DNA of 64,000 nt from Streptomyces sp. STR69 (GTDB lineage: Bacteria > Actinomycetota > Actinomycetes > Streptomycetales > Streptomycetaceae): contig NZ_JALJRY010000002.1 of NCBI RefSeq assembly GCF_024519455.1, positions 93,781 to 157,780 on the forward strand. Reading direction: 5' to 3'. Shown in pieces: positions 1 through 8,051 of the stretch. Positions within the stretch are counted from its first letter, which is position 1. Each line of letters starts with the position of its first letter. The notes beneath the pieces are model-generated. The model searched no databases and was not told where the DNA came from. It worked only from the letters and a program-made list of their open reading frames with translations. The position numbers and the translations under genes were made by a program.

Positions 1-600
1 GTCGACCTCGCCGCCGAAGCGGGCGCACTGCTCCTGGATCCGCGGCAGGTACCGGCCGATGCCGGTCACCAGGGCGGCCTCGACGTCGCCCCAGGCGTCC
101 AGATAGGGAGAGGTGTTCTCGACGACGACCACGGCGCCGGTCTCCAGAGGCCGCAGCTGGGCGGGCGAGAGGGCGGTGTTGTCGACGACCAGCAGCAGGT
201 CGTTCATCTGGGCGTGGATGGCGATGTCGTTGAGCGGATACAGCCGCATCAGCGGATCGCTCAGAGACTGCGTGTACACGACCTGGGTCGCGGGTTCCAC
301 GGCCGCCGTCACCGCGTCCAGATCGGTGCAGTCGACGAAGGTGACCGTCCGTCCGAGGCCGGTGAGCTCCTCGGCCAGGACACCGCGCAGCGGGTCGCAG
401 GTCTGGTCCGAGGCGACGATGTGGCCCCCCGGATTGGTCAGTGCGAGCAGTACGGCCGTCGTGGCGGCCACGTGGCCGGGCACGAGCAGCGCCGCCTCGG
501 CGCCGTGCAGGGCGGCGAACGCGTCCTCGACCCTGCGCCTGGCTCCGCGGGAGCTCGGCGATGCCGTGGACGGTGCGGTCGTCTCAGTGGTCTGTCGCAT
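1..600 (-). CDS. Cys/Met-metabolism PLP-dependent enzyme family protein, C-terminus outside window
   Basis: Only the first 200 residues are visible; the gene runs off the left edge. The family (cystathionine gamma-synthase, methionine gamma-lyase and relatives) does PLP-dependent gamma or beta elimination/replacement on sulfur amino acids. The visible part follows the fold: HGAEAALL near 32-39, VVDNT at 138-142 with Asp140 at the position that pairs with the PLP ring nitrogen, and RPLETGA at 150-156. Where the family has S-x-T-K-Y this protein reads N-T-S-P-Y (162-166), so the Schiff-base lysine is Pro165. The N-terminus is also short and the usual YGGT tyrosine motif is replaced (around 66-72). 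It starts 2 nt after the stop of the radical SAM gene, so translation is probably coupled. It is either a pseudoenzyme or a changed chemistry in the biosynthetic operon. Family call is firm, activity unknown. Confidence 0.85.
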   Translation of the reverse strand, partial: MRQTTETTAPSTASPSSRGARRRVEDAFAALHGAEAALLVPGHVAATTAVLLALTNPGGHIVASDQTCDPLRGVLAEELTGLGRTVTFVDCTDLDAVTAAVEPATQVVYTQSLSDPLMRLYPLNDIAIHAQMNDLLLVVDNTALSPAQLRPLETGAVVVVENTSPYLDAWGDVEAALVTGIGRYLPRIQEQCARFGGEVD

Positions 601-602
601 GG

Positions 603-2075
603 TCACCGCCGGCACACGGGCGCGTCGGACAGGCCGATGCGCTGGTGGAAGTAGTGGAAGATGATCTCCTCGTGCAGCGCTTCGCCGTCCAGGGTCGGCT
701 TCAGCGCGGTGCCGTCGTCGACCTTCTCGACGAGCCCGCGCTCCAGCAGTTCACTGAACGCGGAGGCGAAGGGCTCCATCGTGAGCAGGTCGGCGCCGAA
801 GCGCTGCCGGTAGCGGTCGAGGACGATCGGCTGGTTGGCCTTGAAGTTGAAGCCGAGCGCGGTGCCGATGGCCTTGTGCCCGGAGAGCCGCCGGCCGAAG
901 TTGAGCGGCAGGCCCTCGTTGTTCTGCATGAAGGAGACGTACTTGCTGATGTCGGTGACGTTGTGCGTCTGGAGGAACTCCTCCTGGTCACCGGTCAGCC
1001 ACCCGTAGGCCCCGGGACCGTACGCGATCATGGTGTTGTAGTGCTCCCACTTGTTCTTCGACGTCTGCGGGATGTTTCCGCCCTCGTACGTCCCCGGGCG
1101 GCTCCACCAGCCGCAGGGGCTCGGGTAGTACCCCTGCTCCAGCAGGACCTCGACGGCCTCCTGGCGCATCGCGTAGGTCGAGTCCAGGTCCGGGAAACGG
1201 CCCTCGGTGATGAGGCGTTCACGGACGGCGGGGTTGTTCCAGACCGCCCGGTTGCCGATGCCCATCTCCTCGCGGTCCGCGTTGCGCAGCCGGTAGATGG
1301 TGATGGTCGGGACACCGAGATCGGTGAGGATCCGCATGTCGCGGCGAACCGACTCCGGGGTCTGGTACGGCAGTCCGAACATCATGTCGACGTTGAAGGG
1401 GCAGCCCGTCGCGAGCAGGTTCTCCACGGCCTCGATGGACTGGGCCGAGGAGTGACGGCGCTTGGTGAAGTCGTTCACCTCGTCCTGCAGGGACTGCACG
1501 CCGAGGCTGAATCGGTTGAAGCCCAACTCCCGTGCCGTCTCCAGATGATGGCGCTGGAAGTTCTCGGGGTTGCCCTCGATGTTGAACTCGACGTTGTCCG
1601 AGAGGTCGTAGTTCTCGCGCACGTGCCGGACCAACGGCTCGATGAAGTCAGGGCTGTTGAGCAGCAGGGCCGCGGTGCCGCCGCCGATGTAGAAGGACTC
1701 GACGGACGCCCGGGGTATCCAGTCGAAGCGGTCCAGATAGCGGCGGGACTCCTCGATCAGCAGCTCGGACCAGAGGCTCAGCGCGGAGTCCTCCTTGCCG
1801 CGTGGCACCAGCCGTTTGACGTAGTTGCAGAAATGACAGATGTAGTTGCACAGCGGCAGGTGGAAGTACAGGTGCGCCGGGTGCCCCGCCCCGGGGAACG
1901 CGCCGTACTCGGCGGCGAGTTCGTCGCTGCCGAGCCGGTCGCCCTCGTTCGAGGTGACGTTGATGTTGTACTCGTCGCGAGGGATCTGCAGCTGCGGGTT
2001 GCGGTCGAGAAGGCGGCCGAGGTTGAGTTCGAGGTCGACCGGGGTGGTGCCGTTGCCGGTGGTGAGGATGGACAT
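603..2075 (-). CDS. HemN/HemW-like radical SAM enzyme
   Basis: A 490-residue radical SAM protein of the coproporphyrinogen-oxidase-like (HemN) family. The [4Fe-4S] motif C-x3-C-x2-C is Cys76, Cys80 and Cys83, after a HemN-typical FHLPLC stretch. It is followed by YIGGGT, a GVQS motif and a GLPYQT motif, and ends in a HemN_C-like winged-helix region (about 390-475). ATG at 2075 was chosen because AAGGAG lies a few bases upstream. HemN-like proteins in natural-product clusters act as radical methylases or cyclopropanases using two SAM molecules. Its place between a TrmO-like methyltransferase gene and a PLP gene points to tailoring of a carrier-bound or free amino acid rather than haem synthesis. 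The exact reaction is not predictable from sequence. Confidence 0.9.
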   Translation of the reverse strand: MSILTTGNGTTPVDLELNLGRLLDRNPQLQIPRDEYNINVTSNEGDRLGSDELAAEYGAFPGAGHPAHLYFHLPLCNYICHFCNYVKRLVPRGKEDSALSLWSELLIEESRRYLDRFDWIPRASVESFYIGGGTAALLLNSPDFIEPLVRHVRENYDLSDNVEFNIEGNPENFQRHHLETARELGFNRFSLGVQSLQDEVNDFTKRRHSSAQSIEAVENLLATGCPFNVDMMFGLPYQTPESVRRDMRILTDLGVPTITIYRLRNADREEMGIGNRAVWNNPAVRERLITEGRFPDLDSTYAMRQEAVEVLLEQGYYPSPCGWWSRPGTYEGGNIPQTSKNKWEHYNTMIAYGPGAYGWLTGDQEEFLQTHNVTDISKYVSFMQNNEGLPLNFGRRLSGHKAIGTALGFNFKANQPIVLDRYRQRFGADLLTMEPFASAFSELLERGLVEKVDDGTALKPTLDGEALHEEIIFHYFHQRIGLSDAPVCRR

Positions 2076-2145
2076 GGTGGTCTCCTTGGCTGTGGACGGA
2101 ACCCGTGCCGGCTTGTGGCCGGACCAGGGCAAGAAGCCGAAAGCG

Positions 2146-2652
2146 TCAGAAGTAGTAGGCGGACATCGCCTCGTGGAGCCATGCGGGTTCCCGTACGGCC
2201 TCGCTGTCCGGCTGGAAGAGCCGCTGGTACGGCTTGACGTCCAGGACCGGGGTGCCGTCCAGTGCGTCGAGCGCGCGTACGTGCAGGGTGAGGCCGTCCA
2301 CGCGGACCAGTTCGCAGCGGGAGACGCCGAGCCGGTTGGGGCGTTCCTTGAGCCGCTGGGCGAGGATGCCGAGCCGTGGCAGGTCGGTACGGCCCCTGGG
2401 GTGGACCGCTCCGGTGACCGCGTCCGACTCGGGGACGAGATGGAAGTGGAAGACCACTTCGAGATGCGAGAACTCCTCCAGACCGGTCACGGCCTCGGGC
2501 TGCAGCACCGTGGGGTCCAGCTCGATGAGCGAGGTGACCCCGCCCCAGTGATCGTGCCGGGGCACGGCGCGGGGGGAGCGGACGACGCCGATCGGGCGGA
2601 CGCCGTAGGTGGTGGGGGTCGCGTCGGGTTCCTGTGTCTGCTGTCGGGACAT
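2146..2652 (-). CDS. TrmO/TsaA-like SAM-dependent methyltransferase
   Basis: A 168-residue protein of the TsaA/TrmO beta-barrel family, whose known member methylates N6 of the t6A base in tRNA with SAM. Visible family marks are GVVRSP near 22-27, the EEFSHLEVVF stretch, RPNRLGVS in place of the usual RPNPIGLS, and DGTPVLDVKPY near the C-terminus. The ATG at 2652 is preceded by GGAAAGGAAG. The gene sits 38 nt after the PCP-thioesterase gene and 70 nt before the radical SAM gene in the same direction, so it is probably a dedicated member of the biosynthetic operon rather than a tRNA-modification gene. It may act on a small molecule; substrate unknown. Confidence 0.85.
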   Translation of the reverse strand: MSRQQTQEPDATPTTYGVRPIGVVRSPRAVPRHDHWGGVTSLIELDPTVLQPEAVTGLEEFSHLEVVFHFHLVPESDAVTGAVHPRGRTDLPRLGILAQRLKERPNRLGVSRCELVRVDGLTLHVRALDALDGTPVLDVKPYQRLFQPDSEAVREPAWLHEAMSAYYF

Positions 2653-2690
2653 GGTGCGAGCGCTTCCTTTCCGGACAGGTCCTGGGGCGG

Positions 2691-3779
2691 TCAGGTCAGG
2701 GGCGTGACCGCGGACAGGAGGTCGACCTGCTCCCGCAGCCGGCGGCCCAGGACCTCGACCTGGCCGGGCTCGACCATCGTGAAGTGGTCGCCCGGTACGT
2801 CGCAGACCACCGCGCGGGCGGCGACGTCCCCCCACCCGAGGTCGTCGGGGAGCGTGCCGCCCTCCAGGGAGCGGTCCGTCACGCGGAAGACGGTGACGGT
2901 GCCGTCGTAGGGCTTGATCCGGTAGGCCGCGAGGGCGTCGAGGTTGAACTGGTACATGTCGATCATGCGGCGCAGCCGGTCGGCGTCGAAGTCGGCGGGC
3001 ATCGTGCCCGCGGCGACGGCCCGCCGCACCAGCTCCGCGGCCCGGGTGGCCGGGTCAAGACCGCGCAGCCAGTCGATGTCCAGGTCCAGCTTGAGTCCGC
3101 GCCAGAGCAGAGCGCGCAGGGCGAAGTCCGGGTCACCGCTGGGTTCGACGGTGATACGGGTGTCGAGCAGCCCGACGAGGCCGACCCGCTCGCCCCGTTC
3201 CCTCAGCCGGCGGGCGGTCTCGTAGGCCAGGAGGCCGCCCATGGAGTAGCCGATCAGATTCCATTCGGCGCCCTCGGGATGGACGCCGCGCAGCTGCTCG
3301 ATGAAGGCCTCGGAGATCTCCTCGATCGAGCCGAGGGGCTCCTCGCCGGGCAGCAGACCGACCGACTGCACGGCCCAGAAGGGCTGGTCCCGCCCCATGG
3401 CGCGGGCGATCGGCGGATACAGCAGCACGGTCCCGGACACGGGCGGCAGGGCGTAGACGGGGCTGCCGCCCGAGCCGGCCTGGATGCGCACCAACTGACC
3501 CTGACGGTCCGCCGTGCCGCGGCGGACGATCTCGGCGAGCTCCGCGACGGTGGCCGCGGACAGCAGGTCGGCGGCGCTCAGATCGACCTGGAAGAGCCTG
3601 CGCACCTCCACGGTGAGCCTGATGGCGAGCAGCGAGTGGCCGCCCAGCGAGAAGAAGTCGTCGTGGATGCCGATGTCCGTGCGGTTGAGCAACCTGCGCC
3701 ACACATCGGACAGTTGGAGCTCGATGCCGTCGCGGCCGAGGCCGGTGGACGGCACGGCGGTGGATTCCCGGTTGACCAT
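2691..3779 (-). CDS. Peptidyl carrier protein-thioesterase didomain
   Basis: A 362-residue free-standing NRPS termination unit. Residues about 15-90 are a carrier domain with FFSLGGHSL, Ser49 being the phosphopantetheine attachment site. Residues about 95-360 are a type I thioesterase with GYSMGG (nucleophile Ser179), LLDTR (Asp206) and GDHF (His332) as the likely triad. There is no adenylation or condensation domain in the protein; the matching adenylation domain is the separate gene at 6009-7529. The pair can load, hold and release one amino acid, letting tailoring enzymes act while it is tethered. The ATG is preceded by a GGGGGA ribosome site. The domain call is secure; whether release is hydrolytic or cyclising is open. 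Confidence 0.93.
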   Translation of the reverse strand: MVNRESTAVPSTGLGRDGIELQLSDVWRRLLNRTDIGIHDDFFSLGGHSLLAIRLTVEVRRLFQVDLSAADLLSAATVAELAEIVRRGTADRQGQLVRIQAGSGGSPVYALPPVSGTVLLYPPIARAMGRDQPFWAVQSVGLLPGEEPLGSIEEISEAFIEQLRGVHPEGAEWNLIGYSMGGLLAYETARRLRERGERVGLVGLLDTRITVEPSGDPDFALRALLWRGLKLDLDIDWLRGLDPATRAAELVRRAVAAGTMPADFDADRLRRMIDMYQFNLDALAAYRIKPYDGTVTVFRVTDRSLEGGTLPDDLGWGDVAARAVVCDVPGDHFTMVEPGQVEVLGRRLREQVDLLSAVTPLT

Positions 3780-3827
3780 CGTGTTTCCCCCATCAGGTGG
3801 TGTCGGTTGTACGGCGCCCCGGAGCGC

Positions 3828-5066
3828 TCAGACGGCGGTGACCGCCGTCGCACCGGCCGCGTCCGCGGTGGCCCGGCGCTTCTGCGCCCACCGGACGGCC
3901 GGTGCCATCGACAGTCCGCCGACCAGGAACACCGCGCCGAGCACCAGCCAGCCGGGCCTGCCCCAGTCGATGAGGAGCAGGGTCAGCGAGACCGGGCCGA
4001 ACATCTGGACGGCGGCTATTCCGGTGTTGAACAGGCCCTGGTACTGGCCCTGTTTGTCCGCGGGAGCGAGTTCGTAGCCGATCAGCCAGGAGCCCGCCGA
4101 CTGCACCATCTCGCCGTGGACGTGCAGGGCCGCGGCCACCACCAGCACCGCCGTCGCCGTCACCGCACCGCGGCCGGCCGACAGGGCGAAGGCCGCGCAG
4201 CAGGCGAGCAGGACGACGCCCGCCACCCGGAAGGCGCGGACCGCCGGTTCCAGGGCGTCGATCTTCTTGGTGACGGGCACCTGAAGGGCGACGACGGCGA
4301 GGGTGTTGAACAGCAGCAGCACGGCGGTGAGCGAGTGCGGTGCGTCGGTGCGCAGCGCGATCCAGAGCGGGAGGATCACCTCCAGGATCGGGATGTGCAG
4401 CAGCATCACCATGTTGATCAGGGCGAGGACCGCGTAGGGGGTGTCGCGCAGCACCGCCAGCCGCGGCTCACCCGGCGGGCGCTCCGGCGAGGGCGGCACG
4501 GCGGGCAGCCGCAGGAACAGCAGCCCGCACACGACGAAGCTCAACGCGTTCCCGGCGAACGTGAGTTGATAGGCAGCCTTGGTGTCCCACAGCAGGGCCA
4601 GCCCGCCCAGCGCGGCTCCCGCCGACACCCCGGCGTTGGTGACCACCCGGACCTTGGCGCGGACCCGCACCAGACTCTCGCCGCTCAGCACCGCCGGAAT
4701 CAGCGCCTGGCGCGCCGCGTGCGCGCCGCGCTCGAAGAGCGCGTACAGGAAGGCGATGACGACGAACAGGGGGTACGAGTCGGTCGCGAGGTACGCGGCG
4801 GTGGCGAGGCCGGCCAGTATCAGGAGCGCCGCCGCGGTGCCGCGCGGGCCCCTGCGGTCGGCGAGATGGCCGAAGGGGACTCCGGCGAAGAGGCCCGCGA
4901 TCCCGGCGATGCTGAGCCCGAGGCCCAGTTCGGCCGGTGAGAAACCCACGATCCGGATGAAATAGAGCGCGGAACACGTCAGGAACACGCCGTTTCCGAC
5001 GGAGTTGGCGAGTGTGCCGAGCACCAGGGTGCGCGCGGGCCCCTCCTCGATGAAGGAGGATTTCAT
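3828..5066 (-). CDS. MFS transporter, probable product exporter
   Basis: A 412-residue, very hydrophobic protein with the length and segment pattern of a 12-helix major facilitator. A GHLADRRGPR loop in the first half matches the MFS signature between helices 2 and 3. ATG at 5066 overlaps the TGA of the upstream hydrolase gene (ATGA), showing operon membership and translational coupling. MFS genes at this place in biosynthetic clusters usually export the product and give self-resistance. The substrate cannot be read from the sequence. Confidence 0.88.
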   Translation of the reverse strand: MKSSFIEEGPARTLVLGTLANSVGNGVFLTCSALYFIRIVGFSPAELGLGLSIAGIAGLFAGVPFGHLADRRGPRGTAAALLILAGLATAAYLATDSYPLFVVIAFLYALFERGAHAARQALIPAVLSGESLVRVRAKVRVVTNAGVSAGAALGGLALLWDTKAAYQLTFAGNALSFVVCGLLFLRLPAVPPSPERPPGEPRLAVLRDTPYAVLALINMVMLLHIPILEVILPLWIALRTDAPHSLTAVLLLFNTLAVVALQVPVTKKIDALEPAVRAFRVAGVVLLACCAAFALSAGRGAVTATAVLVVAAALHVHGEMVQSAGSWLIGYELAPADKQGQYQGLFNTGIAAVQMFGPVSLTLLLIDWGRPGWLVLGAVFLVGGLSMAPAVRWAQKRRATADAAGATAVTAV

Positions 5067-5812
5067 GGTGTTTCTTTCTCTTCGTGGGACGCGGGGAAGT
5101 GATCGCGGTAGAAATCGCGCATCGCGGCGGTGATCTCGTCCGTATTGCGATGGCAATCGGAATGGGAGCCCCGGATGAATTCCAGCCGCAGGGACGCGCT
5201 GTCGCGCCGGGACAGGCGCTCCCGCTCGTCGGCCAGGATGTTCCGGCTCTCCTCGGCCGCCAGCACCAGGACGGGAATGCCCAGCCGCTCCAGCAGATCC
5301 GGCAGGTGTCCGAAGTCGTAGGTCCAGCGCAGCAGACTTCCCTCGGCCCACTCGTCCGCCACGTGCAGGGCGGGGTGCGCGTCGAAGGACTGGTCGATCA
5401 CGACCAGGCTGCGGACCTGGGACGCACCCCAGGTGACCGCGGAGACGGCCGCCACCAGGCCGCCGTACGAGTAGCCCACCAGGTGCAGTTCGCCGGGGAG
5501 GGCGTCGGCGAAGCGGTGCACATCGGCGGCGAAGTCCAGCACCGAGTAACCCCAGTTGGGCCGGTGGCTGTCGCCGTGGGCACGCAGGGAGGGGTGGACG
5601 GCCACCGAACCCGGCGGGCAGAGCGCGTCGCCGACCGGCCTCAACTGCCCCTTGTCACCGCCGAAGCCGTGCAGCAGCAGCATGCTTCCCGGCGCTCCGC
5701 CGGCTCCGGGCAGCCCGGGGACGGCGTCGTGGTCCAGCAGCTCTATGCCGCTGCTGTGTCCTGCCAGAAGCGGTCTGGGAAGAATGCGTGCTTCCTGTGT
5801 GAAGGCCCTCAT
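5063..5812 (-). CDS. Alpha/beta hydrolase
   Basis: A 249-residue alpha/beta-hydrolase-fold protein. LLLHGFGG near 45-52 forms the oxyanion region, GYSYGG near 113-118 is the nucleophile elbow with Ser115, and His217 or His221 in a GSHSDCHR stretch is the likely catalytic base. The acid is less clear, since the usual strand-6 aspartate region reads LAAEESR. It is the first gene of the leftward operon, preceded by GAGGGGG, and shares a 196-bp intergenic region with the divergent adenylation-domain gene. It might be a type II (editing) thioesterase-like or product-processing hydrolase. Confidence 0.85.
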   Translation of the reverse strand: MRAFTQEARILPRPLLAGHSSGIELLDHDAVPGLPGAGGAPGSMLLLHGFGGDKGQLRPVGDALCPPGSVAVHPSLRAHGDSHRPNWGYSVLDFAADVHRFADALPGELHLVGYSYGGLVAAVSAVTWGASQVRSLVVIDQSFDAHPALHVADEWAEGSLLRWTYDFGHLPDLLERLGIPVLVLAAEESRNILADERERLSRRDSASLRLEFIRGSHSDCHRNTDEITAAMRDFYRDHFPASHEEKETP

Positions 5813-6008
5813 CGAACAAACCCCCTCGAATGTCCGGCCGACCCGGCCTCAGTAAGATTCACGATCGATGGCCCGTGAAGTCAACGCCGGCAGCCGTCCC
5901 CGGAACCGGGTACGTGACACCAGGTATGAGGGGCCCGTATATCTGTTGAGGGCTGCCGGGAATTCGGTCGCCCAGGGTTTTGCCACCGGCAGATCTGGAG
6001 GGCCTTCC

Positions 6009-7529
6009 ATGGGAGTCGGACTCATACACCAGGCCGTCGCGCACCAGGCCCGGACGGCGCCAGAGGCCCTCGCGGTGGTGGACGGCGACATCCGCCTCGA
6101 CTACGCGACGCTCGACGCGGTCGCGGACGACTGGGCGGGACACCTGGCAGCGGCCGGGGCCGGGCCGGGCACGCTGGTCCCCGTGCAACTGCCGCGATCC
6201 GCCCGGTTGTACGTCGCGTTGCTCGCGGTACTCAAGTGCGGCGCCGGCTACGCGGCCCTGGACCCCAGATGGCCGCGGGAGCGGGTCGACGGCGTGCTGG
6301 GGCAGCTGGACGCTCCCGTGCTGGTGACGGACCTGGCGGAGATGTCCGCGCGGCAGCCGGTGTGGCGGCCCCCGGCCGAGCTGTCGGCTCCCGACGCCGG
6401 GGGCGACGGCTTCCGCGGGTACGAAGGACCGGCGGAAGCCGCCGCGGCGGTCTTCTTCACCTCCGGCACCAGCGGCACCCCCAAGGGAGTGGTGTCACCG
6501 CACGCGGCCACCACACGTCTCTTCACGCCGGACGGGCCGCTCGCCCTCGGCCCCGGCACCGTCATGCTGCAGGCCGCACCGGCTTCCTGGGACGCCTTCT
6601 CCCTCGAACTGTGGGGCACGCTCACGACCGGCGGCACCTGCGTCACAGCCAGGGACGACTACCTCCTGCCCGACATGCTGCGGCAGGCGGTCGACACCTG
6701 CGGGCTCAACACCGGCTGGCTGACGGCCTCCCTCTTCAACCTCTTCACCGAGATCGACCCGGACTGCTTCCAGGGCCTGCGACGCCTCTACATCGGCGGC
6801 GAGAAACTGTCGACCGCCCACGTCGGCGCCTTCCTCGACCGGCACCCCGGGATCCGGCTGCTCAACGGCTATGGCCCGGTGGAGAGTTGTGTGTTCGCCA
6901 CCGTCCATCCCATCGCCGCACACGACTGCGACGCGGAGTACGGCGTTCCCATCGGCCGCGAGGTCCCCGGTACCGCGGTGCACGTACTGGACGACACCGG
7001 CGGCGTGTGCCCACCCGGTGACGTGGGCGAACTGTGCGTCAGCGGGGCCGGACTGGCGCTGGGCTATCTCGGCGACCCGGCCCTGACCGAAGCCCGTTTC
7101 CAGGAAGCCCGGGTCGCCGACGCGCACCTGCGCCTCTACCGGACGGGCGACCGCGGTTTCCGCGACGCCGACGGTGTCCTCCACTTCACCGGCCGCACCG
7201 ACCGGCAGGTCAAGATCCGCGGCTACCGCATCGAGCCCGAGGAGATCGAGGCGCACGCGGCCGGACTGCCGGGGATCACGCACTGCGTGGCCGTCCCCGT
7301 ACCCGGACGACTGGGCACCTACGAACGGCTCGCGCTCTTCTACACCTCCGCCACCGAGGACTCCGACCGCACCGACGGCACGGAGAACTCCGTGCTGTTG
7401 CGCCGTTCGCTCGGCCAATTGCTGCCCGCCCACGCGGTGCCGGACGTCGTACGGCGGGTGGACCGGCTGCCGGTCACCGCCAACGGCAAGGTCGACCGTT
7501 CCGAACTGCTGGCCCTGCTCCCGGGCTGA
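6009..7529 (+). CDS. Free-standing NRPS adenylation domain (amino-acid activating)
   Basis: A 506-residue single adenylation domain that makes an aminoacyl-AMP and loads a carrier protein. Core motifs are present: FTSGTSGTPKG (A3), NGYGPVES (A5), YRTGDRG (A7), FTGRTDRQVKIRGYRIE (A7-A8) and NGKVDR (A10, with the catalytic Lys). It ends right after A10, so there is no carrier domain of its own; the PCP-thioesterase at 2691-3779 is the likely partner. Aligned by eye to GrsA, the specificity residues read about D-A-L-W-Y-G-G-V-F, close to codes for small branched aliphatic residues such as valine. The ATG at 6009 was chosen for the GGAG just upstream; an upstream in-frame start at 5868 is less likely. 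Confidence 0.92.
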   Translation: MGVGLIHQAVAHQARTAPEALAVVDGDIRLDYATLDAVADDWAGHLAAAGAGPGTLVPVQLPRSARLYVALLAVLKCGAGYAALDPRWPRERVDGVLGQLDAPVLVTDLAEMSARQPVWRPPAELSAPDAGGDGFRGYEGPAEAAAAVFFTSGTSGTPKGVVSPHAATTRLFTPDGPLALGPGTVMLQAAPASWDAFSLELWGTLTTGGTCVTARDDYLLPDMLRQAVDTCGLNTGWLTASLFNLFTEIDPDCFQGLRRLYIGGEKLSTAHVGAFLDRHPGIRLLNGYGPVESCVFATVHPIAAHDCDAEYGVPIGREVPGTAVHVLDDTGGVCPPGDVGELCVSGAGLALGYLGDPALTEARFQEARVADAHLRLYRTGDRGFRDADGVLHFTGRTDRQVKIRGYRIEPEEIEAHAAGLPGITHCVAVPVPGRLGTYERLALFYTSATEDSDRTDGTENSVLLRRSLGQLLPAHAVPDVVRRVDRLPVTANGKVDRSELLALLPG

Positions 7530-7598
7530 CCGTTTCCCCCGCCTGCCAATGAGCGAGAACCCGTACCCACCCCCTCCGCCACAGAGAGGCGTTGTGCC

Positions 7599-8030
7599 AT
7601 GCCCGTCATCACCCTCATGTCGCCCGACCCGAGCCCGGGCGGCACCGGCCTGGCGCAGGTCGCGAAAGCGGTCACCGGGCTGCTGCGCATTCCGGTGGAG
7701 CACTGCTGGGTGACCTGGCAGCAGTTGGGCGCCGACGCGTCGCACCGCCCGGAATGGCAGCGCGCAGCCGCGGGCGCGCGCGCCCCCATCGGCTTCGTCA
7801 CCTGCAAGGAGACCTATCCGCAGGAGACCGTGGGGCGGCTGTTGCGGCTGCTGCGCGACGAGCTGAGCACACTGCTCGGTGTGCCCGGCGACGAGGTCTA
7901 TCTCGCCGTGCACCGCGCCGTACCGGGCGAGTTGCTGATCCGCGGAGACGTCTGGGCGGGAGACGGCCAGCGCCCGGCCGGGGCGGTGTCGGTCCCGGCG
8001 GGCCGGGCGGTCGGTGACGTGACCCCCTGA
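7599..8030 (+). CDS. Small protein with tautomerase-like N-terminal proline
   Basis: A 143-residue soluble protein 69 nt after the adenylation gene in the same direction, with an AGAGAGG ribosome site. It begins Met-Pro-Val-Ile-Thr; tautomerase-superfamily proteins (4-oxalocrotonate tautomerase, MIF) use the Pro exposed after Met removal as the catalytic base. A later stretch RDELSTLLGVPGDEVYLAVH has the helix-then-strand look of that family. The family link rests on these two features only and could be wrong. Its place suggests a role in the same pathway, for example proton transfer on an enolisable intermediate. Confidence 0.6.
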   Translation: MPVITLMSPDPSPGGTGLAQVAKAVTGLLRIPVEHCWVTWQQLGADASHRPEWQRAAAGARAPIGFVTCKETYPQETVGRLLRLLRDELSTLLGVPGDEVYLAVHRAVPGELLIRGDVWAGDGQRPAGAVSVPAGRAVGDVTP

Positions 8031-8051
8031 GGTCCGAGCCGGACGCCGAGG

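Noticed and set aside
2634..4940. Long plus-strand frame opposite PCP-thioesterase and MFS genes
   Set aside because: No recognisable domain; the minus strand shows PCP, thioesterase and MFS signatures with proper starts.
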